A program made the translations under genes and the position numbers. DNA of 29,062 bases from Taishania sp964580465 (GTDB taxonomy: Bacteria; Bacteroidota; Bacteroidia; Flavobacteriales_D; Crocinitomicaceae), in NCBI GenBank assembly GCA_964580465.1, contig CAZOKJ010000032.1:1-29062 (forward strand). Reading direction: 5' to 3'. Under the pieces are notes generated by a model. It worked only from the letters and a program-made list of their open reading frames with translations, made no database searches and was not told where the DNA came from. Position 1 is the first letter of the stretch; the number at the start of each line of letters is the position of its first letter. Below are positions 1-8,558 of the stretch, piece after piece.

Positions 1-49
1 TTTAGATGGAAATTATAAATATTAGGTAGAATTATTATAAATTAAGTGC

Positions 50-76
50 TGGATTCAAGTCACAAATGCAACTTTT
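50..76. repeat. IS30 element left terminal inverted repeat
   Basis: Inverted match to 1145-1171 with mismatches only at 52, 61 and 63. The conserved inner core is AAATGCAACTTTT and the outer core ATTCAAGT. The transposase stop codon begins at the inner edge of the repeat. Confidence 0.8.
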
Positions 77-1034
77 TAATTAAACAATAATTTATCCATT
101 ACAAATATAGGATTTTCAAATTGTAAACGCTTCCTTGGTCTGCTATTTATTTTTTTTTCAAGCTCCTTAACTTGCTCCATAGTAATGGTCGTAAAGTCAG
201 TTGACTTTTTGAAGTATTGCCTTATTAAACCATTTAAGTTTTCGTTGGATCCACGTTCCCAGGAATGATATGGGCGAGCAAAGAAATAATCAATACTAAG
301 CTCTTCAGCAACGAATTCATGATAAGCAAATTCCTTTCCATTGTCAGCTGTTATAGTTTTGATATATGGCTTCCAATCCTCTAATTCTTCTATCATTGCT
401 TCTCCAACTTCTATTGCTTGCTTAGAATTTACTTTTCTCATTTTCAACATTCCTGAGGCTCTGTCGCAAATAGTAAGTATTGCTTGGTTGTGATTTTTTC
501 CAATGATTAAATCTACTTCTAAATCTCCAAACCTACTCCTTTCATTGACAATGCTCGGACGTTTTTCAATTCCAATTCTATTTTTAAATAATGCTTTTAT
601 TATTTTTAACATTACCCCGCTTCCGATATCTCCTACCTTGATTTCTAAGATGTAAGTAGAGGTTGCCTTTTTGTTTCTTGTTAGACCAAATGTGTTGATA
701 TATGCGTTCAACAGAAACAGTTTTTTTTATTTTGTTTTTCTAGTGTACAAACAATTTGTTCAGGGCTATAATCTTCTTTAAGTAAAGCCTCCACGTTTTG
801 TTGAACTTCTTTGGTAAACCTGATTTTCTTAGGTTTTTCTTTTTGTCGTTTCTTGTATTTACGTTGTGCTAAATCATGACTGTATTTCCCAGATCGACCA
901 TCTCGATTTCGTTTCAACTCCCTACTTACAACAGATTTATCTTTATCAATTGCTTTCGCAATGTCTTTTTGTTTATATCCATTGCGATTCATTACGTTAA
1001 TTGTGTATCTTTGTTCTAAGGTTAAATGACTCAT
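76..1034 (-). pseudogene. IS30-family transposase, two frameshifts
   Basis: The N-terminal part (start MSHLTLEQRY at 1034) carries the IS30 helix-turn-helix region, with an ISRELKRN-like segment (VVSRELKRN). The C-terminal part (to 76) carries the DDE integrase core: Asp in LEVDLIIG, Asp in TADNGKEF and Glu in GSNEN, all retained, plus the family motif RPRKRL. The two parts are in different frames. Between about 728 and 588 the conserved IS30 sequence (VERIYQHIW, then LHLRNQGRRYRKRGN) is found in the third frame, so two single-base insertions explain the break: one A in the 8-A tract (minus strand) at 721-728 and one T in the triplet at 586-588. Restoring both gives one uninterrupted protein of about 320 aa, the normal family length. 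Both changes sit in homopolymers, so sequencing error is possible. Confidence 0.88.
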
Positions 1035-1144
1035 ATTTTGCAACTTTTGGTCGAGGACACAAAGTAAGAGAATTTTATCCATTTCGAGCGAGGGAACATC
1101 TTGTGTGTCCTATTGATTGAATAAAACTTAACTTATATCCTCAG

Positions 1145-1171
1145 AAAAGTTGCATTTATTACTTGAATTCA
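1145..1171. repeat. IS30 element right terminal inverted repeat
   Basis: Reverse complement matches 50-76 at 24 of 27 positions. Its outer part contains the palindrome TTGAATTCAA, which leaves the exact terminal base uncertain by one or two positions. Confidence 0.8.
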
Positions 1172-1226
1172 AGTATTGAAAAAACAATAGATTTTTATTA
1201 TCTTTATCTAACTTTTGAATAATTAA

Positions 1227-2111
1227 GTGGAAAGAAAAACATTTTTAAAATACATGACACTGTTACCTTTTTCCAACAATGCAGTGAAATTAGAAACATT
1301 GCGTCAGTTATCTTCTTATTTTGAAAATTCTCCAACAATGCCGCTTCTTTTTTTGGGGCATGGTAGTCCAATGAATGCAATTGAAGAAAATGAGTTTGTA
1401 CAAGGCTTTCAAAAAATAGGAAAGGAGATTGAGCAGCCCTCAGCAATTTTATGTATTAGTGCACATTGGGAAACCAAAGGGACTCGAGTTACGGCTATGC
1501 CAAACCCTCTAACGATTCATGACTTTGGAGGATTTCCAAAGGAACTGTATGAAGTAGAGTATCCAGCTCCAGGTAGTCCTGAGTTAGCAACCGTAACGAA
1601 AGAATTAGTGAAAAGCACAATCATTGAATTAGACCACGAATGGGGACTGGATCATGGAGCTTGGTCGGTTATTAAGCATCTTTACCCTAATGCTAACATT
1701 CCCGTCATCCAGATGAGTATTGATTATACGAAACCTGCTAGTTATCATTATGAATTAGCTAAAGAGTTGAAAGCTTTACGTAAAAAGGGTGTGCTCATTA
1801 TTGGAAGTGGAAATTTAGTGCATAATTTGCGTATGGTTGCTTGGCAAAAAATAAATGAAAATTATGGTTATGACTGGGCTATTGAAGCAAATGAGAAAAT
1901 AAAGTCATTTATTTTAAACGAGGATCATCAATCGTTGATTAATTTTTCAAAACAAGGAAAAGCTTTTGAATTAGCAATTCCAACTCCAGAACATTTCATA
2001 CCTTTACTTTATACATTGGGTTTAAAAGAAAAATATGAGGCACCTTCTTTCTTTAATGATAAACCAATGGCTGGATCATTAACAATGACGAGCGTTAAAT
2101 TTGATAATTAA
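1227..2111 (+). CDS. ygiD: 4,5-DOPA-extradiol-dioxygenase-like protein (YgiD type)
   Basis: 294-aa member of the LigB/DODA metal-dependent extradiol dioxygenase superfamily. The family cleaves catechols such as DOPA; the physiological substrate in bacteria is uncertain. Likely metal ligands are His45 (LGHGSP), His80 (SAHWET) and His256 (PEHFIPL), with the spacing known from E. coli YgiD; His199 (GNLVHN) fits the further conserved active-site histidine. The C-terminus is complete. The start is GTG at 1227: an in-frame TAA directly precedes it, and the resulting N-terminus (MERKTFLK) resembles the N-terminal extension seen in Bacteroidota homologs; ATG 1254 is an alternative. The gene stands alone, converges on mnmE with a 12-bp gap and lies just beyond an IS30 copy. 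No clear promoter of its own was found. Confidence 0.87.
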   Translation: MERKTFLKYMTLLPFSNNAVKLETLRQLSSYFENSPTMPLLFLGHGSPMNAIEENEFVQGFQKIGKEIEQPSAILCISAHWETKGTRVTAMPNPLTIHDFGGFPKELYEVEYPAPGSPELATVTKELVKSTIIELDHEWGLDHGAWSVIKHLYPNANIPVIQMSIDYTKPASYHYELAKELKALRKKGVLIIGSGNLVHNLRMVAWQKINENYGYDWAIEANEKIKSFILNEDHQSLINFSKQGKAFELAIPTPEHFIPLLYTLGLKEKYEAPSFFNDKPMAGSLTMTSVKFDN

Positions 2112-2123
2112 AATTTGTTCCTA

Positions 2124-3485
2124 TTATTTACCGATACAAAACTTACTAAAGATATTAGCCAATAAATCATCTTCAGAAATGTTCCCTGTAATGGTACCTA
2201 AATGATACATGGCTTGACGAATATCCATGGCAACAAAATCACCAGTGACATTGGTTTCTAAACCTGTTTTAGCTTGCTGTAATGCTTCCCGCGTACGTGT
2301 TAAAGCATCACGGTGGCGAACATTGGTAACAATGGTTTCGTTTTGCATGTCAACTCCTTGTGTTAATTGATTGACCATCCAAGCCTTTAATTGCTCAATG
2401 TTGATGCCTTGTTTAGCACTGATAGCAATTTCTCCTTCGTTTAATGTCGTTTCTTTTTTATCCGTTTTGTTAGCAATGACTAAAATACGCTTATTGGGAT
2501 ATTGATTTTGAAGGTCTTCTTTCCAAGTTCTTACTTTTTCTAAACTTCCATCAATGCTTACGTCAGCCATGCACAAGACAATCTTTGCTTGTTCAATCTT
2601 TTGTTTTGAACGCTCAATTCCTAAGGCTTCAATTTCTTCAGCATGTTCGCGAATCCCTGCTGTGTCAATTAAGCGAAATAAAATTCCATCAATGTTGAGT
2701 GTCTCTTCAATGACATCTCGGGTTGTACCAGCAATGTTGCTCACAATGGCTCTGTCTTCTTGCAAAAGTTGATTCAACAAAGTAGATTTACCTGTATTTG
2801 GTGCACCAACAATGGCAACGGGAACACCATTTTTAATAGCATTTCCTAATTCGAATGATTGCTCTAATCGTGTGATAATTCCAAGGACTTTTTCGATTAA
2901 AGACAATAATTCTGTGCGGTCGGCAAACTCAACATCTTCTTCAGCAAAGTCCAATTCTAATTCAACTAAACTTGCAAAATGAATTAATTCTTCACGGAGC
3001 TCTTTTAATTCTGATGAAAAATTACCACGCAATTGATTTAAGGCAATCTCATGTGCTTTTCTAGATTCCGAAGCAATCAAATCGGCAACAGCTTCGGCTT
3101 GTGAAAGATCTAATTTTCCATTGAGAAACGAGCGCATGGTAAATTCTCCAGGCTCGGCCATTCGACAACCTTGCGCCAGTAAAACATCCATGATTCGTTG
3201 CAAAATGTATGGCGAACCGTGGCAAGAAATTTCAGCACTTTCTTCACCTGTGAAACTTTTTCCTTCGTGAAAAACACTTATCAATACTTCGTCAATTAAT
3301 TCCCCGTCTTTTGATTTAATTGTTCCAAAATGGAGTGTATGTGTGGCTTTATCAGTAAGATTTTTACTGAAAATAGGGGAGATAAGCTCCAAACTTTTTT
3401 TACCTGAAACACGAATAACTCCAATTGCTCCAATACCATTGGGTGTTGCTAAAGCACAAATGACGTCGTTTTGATTTGCTACCAT
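2124..3485 (-). CDS. mnmE: tRNA uridine-5-carboxymethylaminomethyl modification GTPase MnmE
   Basis: 453 aa, normal family length. With MnmG it makes cmnm5U or nm5U at the wobble base (U34) of certain tRNAs. An N-terminal tetrahydrofolate-binding domain (about 1-120) and a helical domain (about 120-215 and 385-450) surround a GTPase domain: G1 GAPNTGKS at 227-234, the TT of G2 at 254-255, DTAG at 274-277 and NKTD at 339-342. The C-terminal CIGK motif, whose Cys is needed for the modification reaction, is intact. It lies 18 bp downstream of the SBF-like transporter on the same strand, but a perfect -7 element falls inside that gap, so it probably also has its own promoter. That element ends four bases before the ATG, predicting a leaderless mRNA. 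Confidence 0.97.
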   Translation of the reverse strand: MVANQNDVICALATPNGIGAIGVIRVSGKKSLELISPIFSKNLTDKATHTLHFGTIKSKDGELIDEVLISVFHEGKSFTGEESAEISCHGSPYILQRIMDVLLAQGCRMAEPGEFTMRSFLNGKLDLSQAEAVADLIASESRKAHEIALNQLRGNFSSELKELREELIHFASLVELELDFAEEDVEFADRTELLSLIEKVLGIITRLEQSFELGNAIKNGVPVAIVGAPNTGKSTLLNQLLQEDRAIVSNIAGTTRDVIEETLNIDGILFRLIDTAGIREHAEEIEALGIERSKQKIEQAKIVLCMADVSIDGSLEKVRTWKEDLQNQYPNKRILVIANKTDKKETTLNEGEIAISAKQGINIEQLKAWMVNQLTQGVDMQNETIVTNVRHRDALTRTREALQQAKTGLETNVTGDFVAMDIRQAMYHLGTITGNISEDDLLANIFSKFCIGK

Positions 3486-3489
3486 GCTA

Positions 3490-3497
3490 CAAAGTTA
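3490..3497 (-). promoter_or_regulatory. Bacteroidota -7 element of mnmE
   Basis: TAACTTTG on the minus strand is a perfect match to TAnnTTTG. It ends four bases before the mnmE ATG, placing the expected transcription start at or next to the A of ATG. No good -33 TTTG is seen at the usual spacing. Confidence 0.55.
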
Positions 3498-3503
3498 AGA
3501 AAA

Positions 3504-4478
3504 TTAATTGCTAAATGTATTTTCTTTTCGCTTTCCTAATTTTTCGGCTATGATGCTAATGATAAAAATTTGCAAGGCGTGAAAGAGCATTAATGGCAAT
3601 AAAATAATTCCTACTGGAAAACTAGCAGGAAAGATGATTTTTGAAAAAACTGTTCCATGAACCAATGATTTTTTTGTGCCACAAAATTGTGCTACAATTT
3701 TATCTTCTAACGTGAAATGAAGCTTTTTAGCAATGATTTCAGTTAAAAAATAGACGCCCCAAAAGAGTATTAAAGTTAGTAATAAGATGACAATTAAGTT
3801 GCTACTGTCAACACTAGAAAACACGTGTTGTTCAAAAGAATGAGCAAAGCTTTTGTAAATAATTAATAAAATCACTCCTTTGTCAAATAAAGACAGCTGT
3901 TTGAGGTAAGGTTGTATGAATTTTCCAAAATAAGGTTGTAAGAGCAATCCCAAAACGACAGGGAGCAAAATCTCAGTTGCCAACTGTAAATAAATACTAC
4001 TCATATCAATGGAGCTGGTTTGTTCACCTAAAAACAATCCCATCCATAAAGGGGTGACAATGATTCCAATTAACCCAGAAATACTAGCATTAAAAATTGC
4101 AGCTGGCACGTTTCCTTTAGCGATAGAAGTCATGACAACAGAAGAGGAAACTGTTGATGGCAGCGCTGCTAAGAACAGAAACGAAAGCCAAATCATTTCT
4201 CCTTGTTCAGAAACAATGAATGGTTTTACTGCTAAAACAATGATTGGAAAAAGTAAAAATGTAGAACCCTGTACGAGGAGGTGTAACTTCCAATTGCTTA
4301 ATCCTGCTTTTAGTTTTTCAGGACTTAGCTTTAATCCATAAAAAAAGAAGATAAGTGAAATCCCAATGCTGGCAATAGCATCTAAAGAGATATTACTTGT
4401 TTCACTGCCAAATTGAGGAAATAAAAATGCAAATACAACTGTACCAATAATGGCTATCACAAAACCATCTAATTTCAT
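3504..4478 (-). CDS. SBF-like (bile acid:sodium symporter family) transporter, YfeH type
   Basis: 324-aa polytopic inner-membrane protein with about 9-10 hydrophobic segments and no signal peptide. It fits the SBF-like branch of the BASS superfamily (E. coli YfeH type): PSTVSSSVVMTSIAKGN with the following NASISGLIGI segment and FCGTKKSLVHG both resemble this branch. The substrate is unknown; related BASS proteins move organic anions with sodium. It begins 3 bp after the ftsK stop codon, so it is almost certainly cotranscribed with ftsK. The link is probably transcriptional only, as there is no obvious functional tie to DNA translocation. Confidence 0.88.
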   Translation of the reverse strand: MKLDGFVIAIIGTVVFAFLFPQFGSETSNISLDAIASIGISLIFFFYGLKLSPEKLKAGLSNWKLHLLVQGSTFLLFPIIVLAVKPFIVSEQGEMIWLSFLFLAALPSTVSSSVVMTSIAKGNVPAAIFNASISGLIGIIVTPLWMGLFLGEQTSSIDMSSIYLQLATEILLPVVLGLLLQPYFGKFIQPYLKQLSLFDKGVILLIIYKSFAHSFEQHVFSSVDSSNLIVILLLTLILFWGVYFLTEIIAKKLHFTLEDKIVAQFCGTKKSLVHGTVFSKIIFPASFPVGIILLPLMLFHALQIFIISIIAEKLGKRKENTFSN

Positions 4479-4481
4479 GGC

Positions 4482-6980
4482 TTAATTTAATCCTTTGCTT
4501 TGTAAAAAATCTTCTAGTTGAACAAGGTCCACAAACAAAACTTCTCTTGCTTTACTTCCTTGGAAAGGGCCGATGATACCCATGCCTTCTAGTTGGTCAA
4601 CTAAACGCCCTGCACGGTTGTAGCCTAGTTTTAATTTTCGTTGCAACATACTCGCCGAACCTTGTTGAGTGCTTACAACTATCCGAGCTGCATCAGCAAA
4701 TAAAGGATCTAATTCGTCCGCATCAAAATCCGAGTTGCCTTCGCCACCTTCACCTACGTATTCAGGAAGCAAGAATGCATCTGGATAAGCACGTTGCTCC
4801 CCAATGAAGTCACATATTTTTTCAACTTCTGGCGTGTCAACAAATCCACATTGAAGACGAACAATGTCCGAACCTGTTGAAATCAACATGTCACCTCGAC
4901 CTATTAGCTGATCGGCACCAGAAGCATCAAGAATTGTTCGGGAGTCAATTTTTGATAGTACTCTAAAGGCAATACGAGCCGGGAAGTTAGCTTTAATCAT
5001 ACCTGTAATCACATTCACAGAAGGACGTTGAGTAGCCACAATTAAGTGAATACCAACAGCGCGAGCTAATTGAGCGATACGTGCAATTGGATGTTCTACC
5101 TCTTTACCTGCTGTCATGATTAAGTCGGCAAATTCGTCAATTAGTACAACTATGTACGGCAAATAACGGTGTCCATTTTCTGGATTTAAAGCACGTTGGA
5201 TGAATTTAGCATTGTATTCCTTGATAGTTCTACATTGTGCGTTTTTCAATAGCTCATAGCGATCGTCCATTTCAATCGTAAGTGAATTCAAGGTGTTTAC
5301 TACTTTTGAAGTATCTGTGATAATTGCTTCTTCTTCTCCAGGCAATTTTGCTAAGAAATGACGCTCAATTTTATTGTACAATGTTAATTCTACTTTTTTC
5401 GGGTCAACGAGTACAAATTTAACCTGAGCAGGATGTTTTTTATAGAGCAAAGAAACCAAAATAGCATTTAAACCAACTGATTTACCTTGTCCAGTAGCAC
5501 CTGCAACTAACAAGTGAGGCATCTTTGTTAAGTCAAACGTAAAGGTTTCATTCGTAATTGTCTTACCGATTACTACTGGTAATTCTGCGTCTGAATTTTG
5601 GAATTTTTCAGAAGTGATAAGTGCACGCATACTCACCATATCAGGATTGCTGTTTGGAACTTCAATACCCACCGTTCCTTTACCTGGAATTGGAGCAATG
5701 ATACGAATACCAAGTGCTGATAAACTTAATGCAATATCGTCTTCCAAGTTTTTAATTTTGGAAATACGTACACCAGGAGCTGGTACAATTTCATACAAGG
5801 TTACAGTAGGACCAACAGTTGCTTTGATTTTTGCAATTTCAATTTTATAATGTGATAAGGTTTCAACAATTCTGTTCTTATTTTCCTCTAATTCTGCTTT
5901 GTTCACTAAAATACCTTTTCCACCATAATCATTGAGTAATTCAACAGGAGGAAGGACATAACTAGAAAGTTCCAAGGTTGGATCATAATCACCAAATTCT
6001 TGGCGTATTTTGTTTAAATTATCTTCGTCAACAGATTTTTCCTCTGGCGCAATGTCCACTTCAAAATCATCACTTGATTCGACAACAGAAGTTGGTTCCG
6101 GACTACTCGTTGGCTTTTGAAATTCATCGCTAATGGTTGATGGCGTAACGATAAATGGCTCAATGTATTCTTCATCTTCATCATACACTTCTTCATCTTC
6201 TTCATCGAAATGAATTGGAGTAGAAGTGCTGTCTTTTTTAATTTGATTTTCAGAAATTGGATTAATAACATTGATGTCCAATGGAGTTGATTGACCTTGT
6301 TTTTCAATATCTTCAACCTCTTCTTTTGAACGATTGAATTGAGCTAATAAGGCTTTGAAGTCCGGGTTAAATACGGAAATAACAGCTAAGTACAATAGGG
6401 CGAAAATCAATACAAAAGCACCAATTTTTCCAAGTGACAAAGCCAACCATTGGTTCAATTGATAACCAAAAGTACCACCTAAATAGTTTACATTTGTTGT
6501 GAAAAATCCTAAAAATAACGACGACCAAACAATGAATACTAACGAACGAGCATAAGTTGTTTTGATTGGCATAACCAGCACGTTTAAAGCAATTTTTAAA
6601 CCAGAGATTAAGAAAAGAAGGCAGAAACCAAAAGAAGAAATACCAAACCAACGGTACATGAATAGGTGAGAAGTCCATGCACCAAATTTTCCCATCCAGT
6701 TGTCTACAGGTTCATCGTTTTGTTCAAATAAAAATTCAAATAAACCTTTGCCCATCACTCTGTCTTGGTCAATTTGCCAAGTGAATAGGTAGGAAGCAAA
6801 TGCGAAAAATAAGTAAAACGAAAGCAATAACAATGTTACTCCAACAAAAACTTTCGTCTTTTTTAGGTTTAATTTTTCACCAATTTTAGTAGTTGATTTT
6901 TTGGTAGGCTTATCGTCTTTCTTTGTGTTTTCCTTTGCCTCACTCTCTACTTTATTTTTAACTTGATTTTCTTTTGCCAT
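4482..6980 (-). CDS. ftsK: DNA translocase FtsK
   Basis: 832-aa ATP-driven dsDNA pump that clears and aligns chromosome termini at the division septum. Four transmembrane segments lie at about 45-68, 111-135, 147-163 and 183-204. A short acidic linker (about 215-330; very Asp/Glu-rich at 259-274) leads to the motor: alpha domain at about 345-450, RecA-like beta domain with Walker A GATGQGKS at 494-501 and Walker B VVLIDE at 611-616, and the C-terminal winged-helix gamma domain at about 757-820 (GSASMLQRKLKLGYNRAGRLVDQLE), which reads KOPS-like polar sequences. The linker is far shorter than in E. coli FtsK (1329 aa) but usual for Bacteroidota. The upstream 276-bp gap (6981-7256) to the divergent SIMPL gene is AT-rich; only a one-mismatch -7 element (TATCTTCG, minus strand) is visible. 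Confidence 0.97.
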   Translation of the reverse strand: MAKENQVKNKVESEAKENTKKDDKPTKKSTTKIGEKLNLKKTKVFVGVTLLLLSFYLFFAFASYLFTWQIDQDRVMGKGLFEFLFEQNDEPVDNWMGKFGAWTSHLFMYRWFGISSFGFCLLFLISGLKIALNVLVMPIKTTYARSLVFIVWSSLFLGFFTTNVNYLGGTFGYQLNQWLALSLGKIGAFVLIFALLYLAVISVFNPDFKALLAQFNRSKEEVEDIEKQGQSTPLDINVINPISENQIKKDSTSTPIHFDEEDEEVYDEDEEYIEPFIVTPSTISDEFQKPTSSPEPTSVVESSDDFEVDIAPEEKSVDEDNLNKIRQEFGDYDPTLELSSYVLPPVELLNDYGGKGILVNKAELEENKNRIVETLSHYKIEIAKIKATVGPTVTLYEIVPAPGVRISKIKNLEDDIALSLSALGIRIIAPIPGKGTVGIEVPNSNPDMVSMRALITSEKFQNSDAELPVVIGKTITNETFTFDLTKMPHLLVAGATGQGKSVGLNAILVSLLYKKHPAQVKFVLVDPKKVELTLYNKIERHFLAKLPGEEEAIITDTSKVVNTLNSLTIEMDDRYELLKNAQCRTIKEYNAKFIQRALNPENGHRYLPYIVVLIDEFADLIMTAGKEVEHPIARIAQLARAVGIHLIVATQRPSVNVITGMIKANFPARIAFRVLSKIDSRTILDASGADQLIGRGDMLISTGSDIVRLQCGFVDTPEVEKICDFIGEQRAYPDAFLLPEYVGEGGEGNSDFDADELDPLFADAARIVVSTQQGSASMLQRKLKLGYNRAGRLVDQLEGMGIIGPFQGSKAREVLFVDLVQLEDFLQSKGLN

Positions 6981-7256
6981 TCTTGTTTGTGTATTATACG
7001 AAGATAGCCATATTTAAGGCAAGGTTTTTGATAAAATAAAAAAAATGTAAACAGTAAGCTGTTAATTAGCGATGCAAATGGAATAGACTAATTTTTTCAT
7101 CAACAATAAATGGATTTGAAGCAAGAATAAAAAAAATAAATAAATCTGCACAATTAATTGAAAAATATTGCGTACATTCGTTTAAAGATTGACTCGTTTT
7201 TACATCGAAGTATATGTTTAATCTTATAGATATTATTCATTTTAAATCAAATTATT

Positions 7257-8006
7257 ATGAAAAAGAAATTGTTTTCTAAATTAACAATTTTAGGTTTGTC
7301 CATTTTAATTGGGTTTACAACCCTTGGATATTTTATTTACAAAGGACTTCGCACTTTTAGTGATAAAGATCGAGTAGTAACGGTGAAAGGTTTGGCTGAA
7401 ATGAATATGGAAGCAACTTCTTCTACTATATCTTTAAATTTTACCTTTTCCAGTGATGATTTAAAAGAATTGTTAGCAAAATCAGAGACAAAGAAAAAAG
7501 CTATTTTGAGTTATTTAAAGAAAAATGGATACGATAAGGTTCAAGTAAATAATATTGAAGTTTCAGACAGAGAGCGTTATTATGAGACACAATGGAGGAA
7601 TGGTGAAGAAGTGCAGGTCAAAGTGGACAGATATTCTGTCACACAACGATTAAGTGTACGACTATCAGATGTTAAACTTACAGAAAACAAAGCTTCTCAA
7701 TTGCGTTTGGATTTGATTAGTAGTGATTTAACTGCTAATATCTCTACTAGTTATTCATTTCCAGAGTTAAATTCTATAAAACCTAAATTAATTGCTGAAA
7801 GTACCAAAAATGCTCGTGTAGCAGGGGAGCAATTTGCGAATGACTCTAAAGCAAAATTAGGGAAAATAAAGACGGCATCTCAAGGACAAATCACCATTGC
7901 AGGTAATTATTATTACTATGATGAAGAGGAGTCTAGTTCTGCACCAGATGAACCGTACTTACAAAAAGCAAGAGTTGTAAGTACAATTGTGTTTTTCTTG
8001 GAATAA
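7257..8006 (+). CDS. SIMPL-domain (DUF541) protein, membrane-anchored
   Basis: 249 aa. One N-terminal hydrophobic segment (about 8-29, signal anchor or uncleaved signal) is followed by a SIMPL/DUF541 domain recognised from the VVTVKGLAEMNMEA opening strand and the long alternating helix-strand pattern with the paired central repeat (to about residue 245). Family members (BP26, E. coli YggE) are periplasmic or outer-membrane-associated oligomers; the molecular role is not established, with stress protection suggested for YggE. It is monocistronic, divergent from ftsK and followed by a minus-strand gene fragment. Confidence 0.85.
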   Translation: MKKKLFSKLTILGLSILIGFTTLGYFIYKGLRTFSDKDRVVTVKGLAEMNMEATSSTISLNFTFSSDDLKELLAKSETKKKAILSYLKKNGYDKVQVNNIEVSDRERYYETQWRNGEEVQVKVDRYSVTQRLSVRLSDVKLTENKASQLRLDLISSDLTANISTSYSFPELNSIKPKLIAESTKNARVAGEQFANDSKAKLGKIKTASQGQITIAGNYYYYDEEESSSAPDEPYLQKARVVSTIVFFLE

Positions 8007-8070
8007 GAAGGGAAGGCTTAAATGCCCAACGATTCTCATAGTTTCATTCTTCTCTTCTAGGTTAAAATCA

Positions 8071-8502
8071 TCAAAAGACTTTAACTGAAAACGTTTCTAA
8101 ATTAAATAATTGGTGGTTTTTTCTTTCATAATGTTGTTTTGCATATTCTCTGTAAAAATCATTAGATGCTAGTTCTGTGGATTCAGAACAGTAATATTTT
8201 TCCAACTCATTATTTTTTACTTCAAAAATTGCTATTTCTGAAGTTCCGGCACCAATATCAAGCGTTGCATAAGAGCCGTTTGTTAATCGACTTGTTTTAA
8301 GTAAATAGTTCACTCCTGTCGCTGATTCAGGGAAAACCGACAATTTATATGTGCTTAACCATTTTTTGATTAAAAGTGATTTTTCATTTTCATTTGCATT
8401 TCTTTTGACGATATTTGCTTCTGTTAAAACTTCACTTTTTTTTTGATAAAAACGAAATGGAATGAATAATCTCTCTTTATGTGCAGGCAAAATATTTCTC
8501 AC
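8071..8502 (-). pseudogene. Fragment of an actin/Hsp70-like ATPase
   Basis: A 143-codon open frame that reads like a slice of a larger protein. The core ATLDIGAGTSEIAIF (about residues 78-92) matches the phosphate-2 motif of actin/Hsp70/ParM-fold ATPases, and FPESATGVNYLL just before it is the usual preceding element. The N-terminal phosphate-1 motif and the C-terminal adenosine motif are absent. It starts with MRNILPAHKERLF in the middle of where a complete domain would lie and stops soon after the core. No continuation was seen in the next 60 bp downstream. It is probably a decayed remnant; a small standalone protein cannot be excluded. Confidence 0.55.
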
Positions 8503-8535
8503 AATTTTAAATTTCCCTAAATCAAATCAAAACAC

Positions 8536-8543
8536 TATCTTTG
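8536..8543 (+). promoter_or_regulatory. -7 element of the ABC-F gene
   Basis: TATCTTTG, a perfect TAnnTTTG match, ends 15 bases before the ATG at 8559. It overlaps a TTG in the same frame at 8541, which argues that translation begins at the ATG. Confidence 0.55.
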
Positions 8544-8558
8544 CACAAAATTTCAAAT

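Larger units (their letters stand above)
50..1171 (-). mobile_element. IS30-family insertion sequence, decayed
   Basis: About 1.1 kb unit bounded by imperfect 27-bp inverted repeats (24 of 27 positions match) that enclose a single minus-strand transposase gene, as expected for IS30-family elements. The transposase reading frame is broken, so the copy is probably not autonomous. No convincing 2-3 bp target duplication is visible at the outer ends. The right end lies 55 bp before the GTG start of the next gene, so the element sits in or near that gene's promoter region. Confidence 0.85.

Noticed and set aside
6014..6316. 100-codon frame inside the ftsK linker
   Set aside because: Shifted reading of the acidic GA-rich linker codons, giving Lys/Met-rich low-complexity sequence.
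6981..7256. Possible small RNA or ORF in the ftsK/SIMPL gap
   Set aside because: Only AT-rich sequence and one 5-bp hairpin (AACAG/CTGTT); no promoter plus terminator pair.
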